This document shows positions 43,501-55,299 of a stretch of DNA of 64,000 bases, piece after piece. The notes under the pieces were generated by a model, which searched no databases, was not told where the DNA came from, and saw nothing but the letters and a program-made list of their open reading frames with translations. This DNA is from Opisthorchis felineus (taxonomy: Eukaryota > Platyhelminthes > Trematoda > Opisthorchiida > Opisthorchiidae), in assembly GCA_004794785.1 (NCBI GenBank), contig SJOL01008913.1:76530-140529 (forward strand), read 5' to 3'. How positions within the stretch are numbered: position 1 is the first letter of the stretch; every line of letters begins with the position of its first letter. A program made the position numbers and the translations under genes.

Positions 43501-44556
43501 ACGACACCCAACTTTGAATCAAATTCCATTGAGGTTTTCTCTAACGAGCAAAACGACATTTATGTGCAGCCTTAACCCGCTAAACGACTGCTTAACTTCC
43601 TCGTCGTGATAAAGTGCAAGACAAGCTCTTCTATGCGCTTGTTGAAACAATTGCTCTATTACCCTTACATATAGATATTCGAAACTTTCATCAATACAGA
43701 CTGTAAACGCGATCGACACCCCCACCTACTAATGACGTTGGAAGACGTGCTAGCATCAGGACAAACACCCACATAAAATACAACCCACTTGATGGTACAC
43801 ATTTGACGGATGTGGTAGAACGCCACAATTCTCTGTGAGGCGGATGCAACAGGAATCGGGGACGCGAGTGTCGTAATCAAAGCCCAATTCATTCTGACCA
43901 ACCCGCTCGGAAGCATTTTGAAATGCACTTTCCTTCCAGTCACGGTAATTCTGGGAGCCACAACACTTGAACTTTTGTTGAACAAAGTCTACTGCACTGT
44001 CAACATCTGGTACATTGATTGCGTAACTCTTCTGCATCGTTGAACGCATCCTGCCTGCCAGCCATTCCTGGAAAAATTCAGAAAAGCAAAGGGCAAGGAT
44101 GCCCGTGGCCAGTTGAACAACCACGATAATTCCTAATATCCAACAAAACTAAAAGTATGTTAATTCAGTTGACGGGTGCGTACTGCCATCAAAAGTTTCG
44201 GATCCTTTTTGGAGACGCCAACGAACCCAAAGATACATACGGCGATGAGCGACAATCCGATGGAAAAGAGAAGGAAATGGTTCACATAGGCCACCTCACC
44301 GAGAAGTTTGGGTATGTATGCCAACCTGGTGGCTACTAGGTATGAGCCGAGGCCAACAAATGCTAATGCAACCAGCTAAAAACGTACTTCATCTAAGGGA
44401 ATATCAACATACCAAAATAATCGCAGTGAAGAAAATCAGAAACGTTTTAACCCAGCTGGGTGTACAGGAACAGCATTTGCTCTCATCCTCTTGGATGACC
44501 ACGTCATTGTATCCCATCAACGGCTTCCTAGCACAATTATCATTAGCTTTCTTCAT
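37496..44556 (-). CDS. Tetraspanin, five-exon gene
   Basis: Four-pass membrane protein that organises membrane microdomains; related proteins are abundant in fluke tegument. CDS (minus): 44556-44413, 44375-44184, 44148-43789, 38143-38060, 37552-37496; 837 nt, 278 residues, every intron GT-AG and phase 0. TM1 about 38-62, TM2 79-104, TM3 111-135. The large loop 136-245 has the hallmark CCG (174-176), PDSCC (209-213), Cys220 and GC (233-234), i.e. six cysteines, and a possible N-glycosylation site NAS (190). TM4 246-272 is split across the last two exons (IICVVALSLVAVE then FCGVILAYCYA). The 84-nt fourth exon starting at the loop's GC is a conserved tetraspanin exon. Tail RAAKRYY. Introns: 37, 35, 5645 and 507 nt. 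Start chosen as the only ATG before TM1 with a cytosolic Cys-rich N-terminus (CCSC). The subfamily is not certain. Confidence 0.93.
37675..37815 (+). mobile_element. tRNA-derived SINE, diverged
   Basis: Recognisable pieces in order: ggatagcttaggtagtaagg (A-box area), ccaaccggaaggtacgcg, ctgtccgggcttgggcggc, cagctatgcaccgaaagag. It lies in the tetraspanin intron 4, opposite strand. The B box is lost. Confidence 0.6.
38060..38143 (-). CDS. Tetraspanin exon 4
   Basis: 84 nt, acceptor tttgcag, donor gtaagt. Encodes GCMDSIFGRLRDRYYIICVV and ALSLVAVE: the last loop disulphide cysteine and the first half of TM4. Confidence 0.93.
38700..38815 (+). repeat. Very diverged hammerhead-repeat fragment, copy R6
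   Basis: Plus strand: ctaacctgataagc, caagaagg, ggccggtcgtgggg line up with ctacctgatgagc, caagaagg, accggtcgtggg of R2. GAAA is not recognisable. Weak. Confidence 0.35.
39617..40120 (+). other. Unexplained 167-codon open frame
   Basis: The longest plus-strand ORF I cannot assign. It is antisense inside tetraspanin intron 3. It is Cys- and Arg-rich with no repeat or transmembrane pattern and no recognised domain. Base composition is like the surroundings. It may be chance or an eroded transposon; no function is proposed. Confidence 0.2.
40518..40600 (-). mobile_element. tRNA-derived SINE, head only
   Basis: Minus strand: ggggcgagatggctcagtgg at the right edge (A box), gagcgcggatttactgaccg, ccgtggttcgttcc (B box with one change). 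Body and tail are missing. It abuts the RTE element that starts at about 40.61 kb. Confidence 0.8.
40610..41990 (+). mobile_element. RTE-clade RT and C-terminus, decayed
   Basis: Plus-strand pieces in order: LVLRSLMVARKTLTREQEAG and FRPGGGCIYQIFTLRQV, LVFLDFQGAFDSVDRHVLLD (motif A), GMPRKFVNIISSSYS, EYADNIALIFEEQKKAQ (41211-41263, motif C), LTKVIPSFGMNFAPTKCKV, NLRHLWRQSGVSLNLKGRVY and WAVLLYGCETWPV. The 3' end has ATGTSIEDCVQ and the terminal gagacgctgcaagatatggc near 41.95 kb. Several frameshifts. The second Asp of YADD is Asn. It is antisense in the tetraspanin's intron 3. Confidence 0.9.
42000..43788. other. Unassigned part of tetraspanin intron 3
   Basis: No supported element. Frames of up to 102 codons (42109-42417 plus) have no recognisable content. 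Confidence 0.4.
43789..44556 (-). CDS. Tetraspanin exons 1-3 with two mini-introns
   Basis: Exon 1 (144 nt), a 37-nt intron (44376-44412), exon 2 (192 nt), a 35-nt intron (44149-44183), then exon 3 (360 nt) with TM3 and most of the large loop, ending VYHQ before the donor gtgggt. Reading straight on past that donor gives an artificial VGCILCGC end. The true GC is supplied by exon 4, 5.6 kb away. Confidence 0.93.
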
Positions 44557-45845
44557 CCTCCGAAATAATTAAGTGACCCGCGTGACTAGCATAAATACCA
44601 AGTGATATGAAGCAGATTGATCTTAGGACAGAATATGTACAAAAGGTACAACAGTTATGTATGTGGTGGAGGACCAAAGTCTGATAGACTCGACTTGTCA
44701 GGTATTACGCCGACGCGATCTTGACTCGCCTTCATTTTGAGGCTGAAAGGGAAGAGGAATGTGAGCCTCACCACCTGTGGTACAGAACCAAATGCAATTC
44801 GAGTTCACGGTAATTACCATTAAATATACACGTATAAAAATGTTGTCTGGAGACTTGTGTACTTTAACGATACAGAGTGGATTATGCACGTCAATGGAGC
44901 TGGTTGGCAGAAACATATCATAGTTACCGGAGGACTGGACTTGGACGAGCGATTGCATAGATGGTGCACACGGCGCAGTAGTGTAGTGGTCTGGGTACCC
45001 AAAAAGCTATTTTACCAGGAGTGTGTGGCAAACAAATAAATATAACTACTCGGAATTGAGTACACAATAATAAATAGAGTCGAATGGAACAGACTCACTA
45101 AGAATTGTTCTTTTTAAAATAGTTCGTCGTTGGCCCAGGTTAGTGAATAAACAATAATCCGATCGTGGATATCTAGGGGTTTTCTTTTGGACAACTTTTA
45201 CATACACTAAACTCCGAAGACAGTCTGAAATGTTTTGATACCAGAGTTAGCACACGAAGCTCGCGAATGACCGCTGTAAGCGCGAGCCAAATGAGAAGAG
45301 AAAGTCGGGGCATGTAACCACGCCTGTGTTGTATGGAAATTGTACAACTGCGCGTTTTTGAGGTTTTGATAGCATAAGGTTGAGTGGTTCCACTGCGTGA
45401 ATCAATTCTGAGGCTGTCTAGTTGGCTGCAGCCGCTAAACTTGTGTTCGCCCGGTGTTTCAACGCCGTTAACGTCGGAACCGTACCAGGGTTAGTAGCGC
45501 GGCAAATGCGCTGGCTGCAAGTGTATCAATGATGACTCAGATCGTCCCGCTGGAAATTGGTAGTTCTTGGCCTCTAAGGTTGATAGTGTTTGCGAGGCTT
45601 AGCCACTGGCGGCAAGGATTTGGCAGTTACTGATCAAGTCATTTCCCACCCTTCTACAGGCCCCGGAACACACCTGAGTGCTACTAGATTAAATAGGACT
45701 CTCTGATCCCCTCGAACTGAAATAGTATGAATACAGCAGTGGTATATGAAGCCTACAGAGAACACTATGCAAGCATAGGTTCTACACAAACGAATTACCA
45801 CATCCAACCTCGGTAAGGCGTAACTGCGAACGGCCTTTAAACAAA
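44557..45845. other. 5' flank of the tetraspanin
   Basis: About 1.3 kb with short frames only. It should hold the tetraspanin promoter, but no core element stands out. Confidence 0.35.
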
Positions 45846-45849
45846 GTGG

Positions 45850-47240
45850 TCTTCACGGAGGAGGGCGTTAGTCAACCCTTGCACAAGACAAACTCCTTCG
45901 GCGCGCTCGACACAGACGAGATCCATCCAACGATCCTGAAGGAAGCGTTGCTCGAGTTGGTAGAGCGTTCTACCTGGTGTTTCGCCAGTCGCTGGACGAA
46001 GGCAAACTCCCCTCTGCTTGGATGGAGGCGACTGTCACGCCAACCTACAAAACTGGTGACTGACTATCAGCTGCAGCTACATGCCTATTGGCACTGCAGG
46101 TGTACCGTGCAAGGTGACGGAACGTATTCTGAAGCGGTCCATTTTAAATCACCTCAGTAACAAGAAGTTGATTCCTCGAAAACCATTCTTGCGTGATGAA
46201 CATTCTGGTATTTATGGACAGTTTAACCCAAGCTAAAGACGTAGGACTCATATAGGATGCCATATTTTTCGACTTCTCAGAAGCGTTCGATTGATTCCCG
46301 CTCGTCCCGCTGCTCCACAAGCTCTAGTATTACGAGATTCAATGGAAAATTCTACGCTGAACTAAGGCGTTTCTATCTTACAGAACATTTCGAGTGAATG
46401 TAGGCTCGAACTCCTCTTTTTTTCGGCGGTGGTGTCTACTGGATTTCCCCAAGGCCCCGTTTTGGGACCACCCTTGTTTATGATCTAACTCAACGATCTT
46501 CCAGATGTGCTTTCAAGTCCATTTATACTTTTGCGGACCATTTGAAATCCGGATATCCAAAGCCAGCGCCCTCTAGATGGATGTAAGCGCTGCAAAAAAT
46601 TGGTCGATGTACTTACACGTTCATCTGAAGGACGAAACTGTTTCCATGTTTCATTCACAGGTAACTCAACGAACGTCTTTGTCGTGCGTGATGAGAATGG
46701 ACCGGAAGACATTACGATTGTAGTTACCAAAATGGATTTAGGCATCTGGCTCTTTGCAAACATATCATTTCACTGTACCATGAAAGCTGGGCTCAAAAGG
46801 CATTTGTTTTTCCACAGATGGTTGGGCGCACCTTACCGTGTATTACTGGCATGGATGTCCAGATACTATATTGTCTCTACGTCAGACCACTTCTTGAGCA
46901 TGCCAGCCAAGTTATCTACACAGGACGCAAGAAGGACGTAACCCACATTGAGCGTGTCCAAAGAGCTGCTACGAAATTGGTTGCTGGCCTGGAGTGTCGA
47001 CGGCTCCGATGAGACCTAATAGTTACTTATGCCCTGTTTGAATAAGGTTTGGCGAAGATGTTTTCACCACTGACGAAACTAACACATGGCGTGGACATGG
47101 TGAGATTATCACGCTTACGGGGCACAATTTCATTAGGCAACAGTTTTTCTCATTTCGTGTTGTTGGCACGTGGAATAACCCAACTCCGACGGTTCTTCAT
47201 GCTACATCTAGTACCCGAGTAAAAAACTTCTAAACGCTTT
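45850..47240 (+). mobile_element. CR1/Jockey-like reverse transcriptase remnant
   Basis: Plus strand: DTDEIHPTILKEA, then FFDFSEAFD (motif A), STGFPQGPVLGPPLF (motif B), FADHLKSGYP in the place of YADDLKIW (motif C), GPEDITIVVTKMDLGIWLF, MDVQILYCLYVRPLLEHASQ and IYTGRKKDVTHIERVQRAAT. These follow the CR1-type order and differ in sequence from the RTE copies. Many stops and frameshifts. It is not inside a gene I can identify. Confidence 0.85.
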
Positions 47241-47739
47241 TTAATGTGGGTTCTCGCGCTGGCAAGCTCACCGCCCTGCACGAGGAACTTATAGGATGGT
47301 GCTGCACTTTTTTCACTTGTGCCTTTCAGGTGAACGGAATCCGCTGAATGATAGGAACAAACCCGACCCCGGAAGCATGGGCGAAATCCTCGATTCGTGT
47401 ATCAATCCGTGATATCAATCAAAATCCAGCACGACCCGCTAAGTAGGAGCCAGCGGCTCCGTAGCTGAAAGCATATTCAGCGTACAGTTTGATGTGAGTT
47501 GAGTAACTTGTGACATTAGCACCCCTCTCCGTGCCGACAGGGGATGTCTCATAGGTCTCAGGGTTTGTTCCCCGAGTCTACTACCTTCCTACATAGGGAA
47601 ACACCGCCCGGGTCCTGCTGCGCACTCATCCCCACTCCAGTTTCTCACTGTTTAGAAATAGAAAGAATATGCAGTTTTTCTGATAGACCCCGGGCGGTTA
47701 CCTTGCCGGGTCGCCCTGTTGGAGTGGGGCCATTCTGGG

Positions 47740-49970
47740 TTTGAATGGGTGGGTGGCATGCTGTCAGACATGATCATATGTTTACAGTCAGAATAAAAGC
47801 ATGACTGACAGGAATTGTGGGTATTGGGGGTCACGGGAAGGGACAGCGTCGTAGGCGGTGGGCATTATCCGATTTAGGTGTGGTCACCACTGGACCGGCA
47901 CGGGCAGGGAAGCACAGTTACTATGTGTTTTTGGAGAGAATATCAAGCAGGTCAGATCGTTAGGATTTGAAGTTGGCAGGCAAAAACAAAGCAAGGGAGG
48001 GCAAACCAAGAGGCCTCCTGCCTGCCACATGACAAGTAAAGTGTAAACGGTGGAAAATGAGGAACAAGAACACCAGATCTGGTGAAGCGGCAGAGTTGGT
48101 GTCATCCAGCCGGTCAACTACAACTGAAACCTAAAACCACCGCTGTGGCCTCGTGGCCTTGGGCTGCTGGGCTCATGGCCAAAGGAACATAAAGCGTAAG
48201 TGAAGATGATGAAGTGAAGGTATTAGCAAAGCGGATAAATGGTAACAGGAATCTCAGAATCATGATGTACTGTGAAACTGTAGGGACTCACTGGTGTCGC
48301 TGTTGTGGAGTTGGGCATAATAGTTCCCGGGAATAGTGAGATGGTGACAACACACGAGCCGGAACGCAAACTGTATAGAAAATTATTGATTTTGAGGGAA
48401 GCGCAGACACACCGACGTGATTATATTCGAACGGAAGGTTCAGCAGATTGGAATGAACATGTCATGGAGGCAGCTGGGGCCAGGTGCGGAGCTTGTTCGT
48501 ATATGCAGTTAATGGAACGGGTGGGCGAGAGGGTAAGGTCGAAAGTGGGAAGGGACTGGTTGCGGGTGTGCTACTAAACTGGGTATGGCAATGCCGTGCC
48601 ATCAGTGGTCTGACATATCTCGGTTTTTGGACAGCCCCGTAACGGACGTCACATTTAAGGTCATTGAGCTAGGATGTGCGATCCTTTGAGCAGCGGGAAT
48701 TTTTCAGGGTGGCCAAAGAAACAAAGGTGGAACAAAGCCGATATAAGATCGCAGGTTTTTAGGTCCGTTTTGGGGCTCCCTGTGGATGTAGATCATACGC
48801 CAGGTGGAGTGGATAACAGCCAACCATGTTGTCCATACCTGATGTTGCCAAAGTTCAAAGCTTGGGAAGATGAGGGAATGGGATGAGATTAGTAGAGCAT
48901 GGTGAGTTTGAGGAGATATCAGATGGGATAATGTGCATCAATATACATAGAAAGAAAAACTTGGCGTCTACGGCGATTAGGGTAATGACAACCAGTGATT
49001 ATATGAGACAGGATAGGGATGAACTTGTACTTAGTAGACTAGCGATCAGGCAAGGGTTGGGCTTGCTAACATATGATATTAAAGTACAAGAGATCTAGTG
49101 CAAACCGATATAAGCACTCAGAGTGGTGGTGTGGTTAGGGAAATCAGACGTATAAAGACTGATGGGATCGAAGTTCCGAGATGATGGACTAGTTAATCTG
49201 GTATTTAGTACGTGGGTTGGACAGTTCTAGGAGAGAAAGTAAGTGTAAGAGAAATAGTCATCAGTTCTCGAAGCACTGCCATCAGCTTCAAGTTAACAGG
49301 TGGTGCATGGCGAATAAGAGGCCTTTGGGCACTAGTCTTGCATGCTGGTAGCGAAGGGTTAGGAGCCTCTGTATACATATATTTCTCAGTGTACATGTTC
49401 ACTCCTGGGAGCAGTAGGTAGGTGCGTGTGTTTTGTTTGGTTGACTAAGTGGACTTTGGTGAGGTACAACCCCAAGTATGACAAGGGTAGCTACAGCTCC
49501 GCACGTTGATGTAAGCCATGGCATCGCAGATTCTTCAGGCTGTTCCATCTGTTTTTACGAAGTTTTTTAACGGACGGGAGGCCAGTTTTATCTTTCTTTT
49601 TTCATCGTCTGTAGCTTTTAGCTTTGCCAGGTAAGTGACACAATCGGGAAGAATCCAGCCCAGAAGCAACAGACAGAAAACAACAATGTCCTTTTATTGA
49701 TTTCCTGAATTAAAGGCCATGCTCAGAACCACCGGCGACGGGCGAAGCACCCGTGCTACTGGAAGGGGTGGCGGATATACAAACACACCATGGTGCAACG
49801 CAACAGGGCGACCCTCCCTGCAGGACGTACCAACCACCACGGGAGGTTTTCACCCATCGTGCACGCTATCGGACCTGCAAGGTGACATGCCACCAAGCAG
49901 TCATAACTGAGGCTTGTACATTAATAAATAACTCCAGCTACCAGATAATTTTATCCGGTTGGTGGAAAGC
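47740..49970 (-). repeat. Long ATT-tailed interspersed repeat, copy C1
   Basis: Homologous, block by block, to the reverse complement of 52.06-53.74 kb and to 57.5-59.8 kb. Examples are gggtggcatgctgtcag, ttacagtcagaataaaagc, aaaccaccgctgtggcctcg, ccgtaacggacgtcac, gtggtgcatggcgaataag and cctgaattaaaggccatg. The element's 3' end is at the low coordinate, so it reads on the minus strand. No ORF longer than about 90 codons; no domain recognised. Confidence 0.75.
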
Positions 49971-49999
49971 CAGGCCGGTAAAACAGCTCAGTCATTTCG

Positions 50000-51960
50000 A
50001 ACAAGCAAACGGCAAACAGCCGCTGGAAAAGGCTGGTCGTGGAGGCAACTGAGGCGGCAGCCACCATTGGGACAATGGGGGCAGAACGGAGATGGCCAGA
50101 ACGCTTGAACCATTGCTGAAAGATGATGGAGCGCGAGCTATCGAGGCAAACAGTGACGTACCGCAATGTTGTGTGCGTGTGCTGAATGGGTTGCGAGGCG
50201 TATACTAAGGTCTCAGGAACAAGGATCTCCGACTTTTGCTTGTTTTACGTTGGTTAGTGCTAGGCAAGACGAGGCACTACTCATTAACCAGAGCGGATAG
50301 AGTAGACCAGGGCAGGGACCTAGCTGGGAGGAACCTGGAATAAGTTGATTTAAGCAAGTCAAAAGGTAGTAAGGTACAGTAAGGAGGTGCCCTATATATT
50401 TTTAAATTACTGATGTATCATCCGTTATTTTGACATTCGAAATTCCCTATTTGTAAACCCCGCTCCACTTTTGTGTTTAGTGCGTCTATATGAACTGACG
50501 TTTGTTTGTCCCTGCCACTTCACCCACTTGGCCTTGAGGTCATCCAGCCATTTGTGACCGACCTTACGCACGTGTAACCGTCTCACATGGGAGCCTGTTT
50601 ACTCATTTGGTTCGTATTTTTGTAGTCCAAGTGGACCATTTGTTGTTGACGCCTATCTCCTGTCGAGGTTCGTACATTTTATGAATTGATGTCTTATGTT
50701 ACTAGTACTGTATAGAAACCCAGCTCCGACTTTGTTTTGCCTTCCCGGAGGTTCTGGTATTACGCGTCACTCGAAGACACCGTTCGCTCGTTACAATTGT
50801 TTTTATTATTTTTTTCGCTCACTAACTATATCTTCGCCAAACCCAGAGGTAGACTGGACCCCGTTCATAAATGAGATCGGGGGATAGTTGCGTATTAATT
50901 TGGGGTGGCTGCGGCTTTACACGTAAGGAAGTTATCTACAGACTGTGAAAACCTATGTTGATGTGTGATATTTCGAAACCGATCGGAGGGACTCTGCAAC
51001 GCTGCGTCGGAATGTATTTATTCCAAGGAGCATATAGGCAGGTGTCTGCTTGGAGCCAAAGTGTGGGGTTTTCGTCTTTCTAAGCAACTCACGTGGTTGA
51101 AAACGAATACCGGATAATCGCTGCAGACTAATAATCCTCGTCGGCTGATAAAGCCGATCATTATTCCCTCTTCATCCCGAGTGAGATAAACTATTCAGGG
51201 GTTTTGACCCCTGATATCGTTACGGCTGTTTGACATGGTGATACAGTTGGGCACTGTTCGCGAGATAAAGTTAGGTTTCCTCTAAGGCAACGGGATGGAA
51301 GTTTAAGGTTCCTAATGACTAGAATGTAGGGGCGGCTGAAGTGGGCCACTTGAAGAATGGGAATGACTAACTTCTAGTCTATGGCGTGGTAACTGTTAGA
51401 AGGACGGTAGAAGACTGGTACGAGAAAACTTTGTCCACTACAGCCCGAATGGCCGTGGAACAGCATACCAGCTGGGCTCCCAAGTAAGGCAACTGTTATG
51501 ATAAAGGGCCAACTCTCCGCCTCATGACCGTTGTTCATGTCTGAACAATGAAGCCTCGAAGGAACACTTCGTTGTCACGATTATCCGGTGGGTTTTCCTT
51601 ACAGATAGAGAGCCCACAGGGCTTATTGGTCGCAAGTAGCATGAGTGATGCAGTCTATGGGTGCTTGCATAGCAAAGACGGAGGTATTTTAGTGTATGAA
51701 CTTTGATCTGGAGTGAGTTTTCCGACAACGTCAACGACCGGCCGAGCCTAAGTCTGCTGATGAAAGCTTTCGTTTCTTTCGATTCTGGACGTGCTACCTT
51801 TTTCTTCTATTCTTGTTGTGTAAAACGTGATCCCCCGTTTTCTCGTTTCCATTTTGCGCCTATACCGCCTTTCTTGTCTTGCACCTGAACATAAACCATC
51901 CTTTGACCTCGTTAGCACACGTCTTGTTTAAATGACCCCGTGGGTTTTCTATCTTGTGAC
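50000..51960. other. Unassigned stretch between copies C1 and C2
   Basis: Short frames only. The first 200 bp may still belong to C1, but no second copy in the window confirms it. Confidence 0.35.
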
Positions 51961-51984
51961 CAGCTTGGATGGAATTGGTGTGAA

Positions 51985-52060
51985 ATTATTATATATAGTA
52001 TACATATATTATATATATAATATACTATCTATATATTATATATATGTATATATATACGGT
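51985..52060. repeat. AT-rich palindromic tract
   Basis: About 75 bp almost purely of TA and TATA steps (tatatagtatacatatatta, atatactatctatatatt, tatatatgtatatata). It can fold on itself many ways. It sits at the 5' edge of copy C2. Confidence 0.8.
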
Positions 52061-53706
52061 AAGACACCAATCCCTCCACTACCAGCATGCGAGGCTAGCG
52101 TCCAAATTCTTTTTCGCCATGCACCACTTATAGACTGAAGCTGACAGTAGTGCCTCGGAGGCTGGTGACCATTCCCCTTACGTTCGCCTTCCTCCTAGAT
52201 TGTCCTAGTATTGTCGAACTGATTAAGAACCTCCAGGAAATCTAGTTCACCATCTCAGAAGTTCCACCTCAACCAGTCCTTATGTGTTAGGTTTCCCTTA
52301 CCACACCGCCGCTCTGCCTGCTTTATCGAACCGTCCTCTATCTCAGGTAGTATAATAGCATATATTGGCAATCTTAGCTTGACTCTAATGACTAGACTAC
52401 TGGGTGTAGATCCATCCTTATACTGTCTCTTTTAACCACTTGTTGTCACCAACCTACTTGCGGTAAGCGTTCAGTTTTTTCTTCTTAGAGGACTATATCT
52501 TGTCTGATGACTCCTACAACTCTCTAGGCCTTATGGGTCTCATCCCATCTCACCCTCTTTCGAAGCTTCGACCTGCGGTAATACGTGCTATGGACGTCCT
52601 GTTTGGCCATTATCCACTCCACTCGATCTGTGCACTGCGTCTGAAGAGATCCTCGACCGAAAAAAAGCAAATACTACCTGCGATATTACACTGGTCTTGC
52701 TCTGCCTGAGGAATCCCCTGGAAACCCACAACATCCCGCTGCTCACAAAACTGCGCACCCCAGTTCAACTATCTCAATCACGACGTCCATCACGAGGCTA
52801 CCCAGAAACTGAAGTATCTCAGTGCAGTGACGGCACGGCACTGCCATACCCAGTTTGATAGCATACCCGAAACTTTTCACTCCCTACTTTGACTGCGCCG
52901 GCTCGCTCACTCGTTCCCTTACCTACAACCACAATCAAAGTCGCCTTCGGGAGGCGTTCATTGCAATCTGCTGAACCTTCCTTTGGATCTAAACATTTCG
53001 GTGTCTTTCACTTTGTATTCCTCACCAAGCCAGTCGTTGTCCCTGCAGTTCGCGTTTCTTCTTGTGCGTTTGCGTGAACTCCTTCTCCCAAGGAACAAGT
53101 ACACCTAACCCCACCCCAGCAGCAACACCAGTGAGTCTCTCCAGTTTCACTCCACACTGTGATTCATAATTTTCTGCTACCATTTATCCGTACCGCATAT
53201 TCCCCCACTTACGCTTTTCGTGACTCTGGCCACACGCCCAACAGCCCAAGGCTACGATGCCTCAGTTACGGTTTTAGGCTTTAGTTCAAATTGGCCGGTC
53301 AGCTGGTGCCAGTCCTGCTGCCTCTCCTGATCCGTTATTCTGGTTCCACTTTTTCCGCAGATTGAAGTTTTTCTTTTATTATTTTTATCACGTACAAGGC
53401 AGGAAGCCTCTTGCTATGCACTCCCTCGTACTGTTTTTTCCCGCCACTTTCAAATCTTAATGATCGTACCTTGTCTCATCTGATATTTTCCCCATAAGAA
53501 AGAAAGAGCCCCTGTAATTCTGGTTCCCTACCCATACCGCCTCAGGCGTGACCAAGTCTACTTCGGATAATGCCCACTCTTTATGTCGCCGACCTTTTTC
53601 CACGAAATTCCCAGCTTCCACAAACCCCTCCAGTCATGCTCTTATTCTGACTGTAAATTTACGATCATGCCTGAAGGTATGCCACCCGCTAGTTGGGAAT
53701 AAACAC

Positions 53707-53740
<34 letters not shown>

Positions 53741-53745
53741 GGTAG
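52060..53745 (+). repeat. Long ATT-tailed interspersed repeat, copy C2
   Basis: Opposite orientation to the other copies. It ends with gtatgccacccgctagttgg, then AATAAA (53698-53703), cac and an ATT run (53707-53740). A polyadenylation-like signal followed by a microsatellite tail is what the 3' ends of several non-LTR clades look like, and it fixes the sense strand. Confidence 0.75.
53707..53740 (+). repeat. (ATT)n microsatellite
   Basis: About eleven ATT repeats, followed by (GTA)n at 53743-53756. Translates as a poly-Tyr run in the adjacent ORF, an artefact. Confidence 0.95.
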
Positions 53746-54001
53746 TAGTAGTAGTAAGAGTAGTAACCAACCGGTTAACAGGCAGAAGGTAATACGCAAT
53801 AATAAAATTTATGTTTACGAGAGGAGAGATTTAGTACAAAAGCTAGGTGCACCTTGAGCAATATAAATACAATCTCAAAAAAAATGGATCGAAAGGTGGA
53901 TACTTATCGTGTTGATGTGGCGTCCAGTTGACCAACGCTTTACCGTTGATAATCCGGATAATCAGAGTAACTTAATGCTTTGCGACGCTGTGTGCCAGTA
54001 T

Positions 54002-55280
54002 ATAATAATAATGATAATAATAATAATAATGTTTATTCCCCACTGGTGGGTGGCATACCGTCAGGCATGCTCATAATATTACAGTCAAAATAAAAGTTGG
54101 ACTGAAGGGTTGTGAGTACAGGGGACTGCGTAGAAAAGGGGCAGCATCATAACCGGTGGGCGTAATACGATATAATAATAATAGGTTTCATTTCCCGATA
54201 TGTAGAGAGCATGCTGATGGAGGCATGATCGAGTCGTTACAACCAGATCGCGGCAGACAACAACACAACGGGCATGTTTATTACGTGAAAAGTCACCACA
54301 GATGTAGGAACGGAGAAGAAACGAGGGCAATGTGCGCGAGGTACGACCAGTTCAAAGATGAACCACCTGACCTGAACTAAAACTGAAAACCGTTGCTGGC
54401 CATGAGTGGCCTTGGGCGGTCGAGTAAATGGCTAGGGTTAAAAAAAATCAAAAATGGAGATGAAGATTGAGGGATCTGATTTGTAGATACATGGCAAGTT
54501 TTGTTTCCAAAAATATGGTTTAAATTGAAACTAAGTAGACTCACTGGTATCACTGTTGTAGGGAAGTCAGGTGTATAGTTTTGATGGGGGGATAGTGCTA
54601 GCGCATAGGGCCAAACGATCACCGTGAATGAATCACAGAACGCAGATGACAGCTCAGGAATAGGTAGATTCTGTTGACCGACCTAGAGGCCAAGTAATAG
54701 CTGATTCAAAGTAGGTGCCTAATTATGGGAAGGTAGGGACTTAGCCGCCGAGGCAGGGAGGCCAGCCGTTGGGCTAGTTGAAACAGGTGTTTACGTAGTG
54801 AGATTACATGGCGGTAAGCAGAAGCAAAAAAAATCTAATCACAGGGTCTCCGTTGTTAAAGGGGGCGGTGATGTAAACAGAGACAGCCGACAAATAATAA
54901 GCGAGATAATAGACAAGAACCGTAGTTTAACTGGAATCTACTACGTAAACTTAACAAGAATGTAGTAGTGTGGGTCGCCAGTCACCGGGACACTGCTGTC
55001 AGCTCCAAGAAGCTGGCAATACCGGAGTGTGATATACCTTGTTCAGGCTATTGTGGGTTAAGTCGGAACTGCATTCTGACGTGCGCGTTTTTCCCTGATG
55101 CGTGTGTGTGTTTGACCTTGTTGGGTCGTGATATATGTGTCGTTGCACTGAAGGCGGAACGTGAAAACAATACTGGTGAATCACATGGTGTCCTTCAAAA
55201 TACCACAAAACCGGGGTTGACGTGTTATTGACATGTTGCTCATCAAGGTCGTATTCATGTCACGACGTTGACGCGTGACT
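54002..55280 (-). repeat. Long ATT-tailed interspersed repeat, copy C3 with two 3' ends
   Basis: Starts at an (AAT)n run (54002-54030), then gtttattccccactggtggg and gtggcataccgtcaggcatg, the complement of the C2 tail. At about 54.16 kb a second AAT tail (ataataataatagg) is followed by another, related 3' end (gtttcatttcccgatatgtag), so two insertions lie end to end. The right part shares ccagtcaccgggacactgct and tgtcagctccaag with C4. Confidence 0.7.
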
Positions 55281-55299
55281 ATGAGACAGACAAAACTGG

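Noticed and set aside
43665..43730. Minus-strand frame WGCRSRLQSVLMKVS, at first read as the tetraspanin's GC exon
   Set aside because: The available AG acceptors are out of phase with exon 3. The exon at 38060-38143 supplies GC in phase, has canonical splice sites and the conserved 84-nt length.
53548..53745. 65-residue ORF ending in a poly-tyrosine run
   Set aside because: The tyrosines come from the (ATT)n microsatellite at the end of repeat C2.
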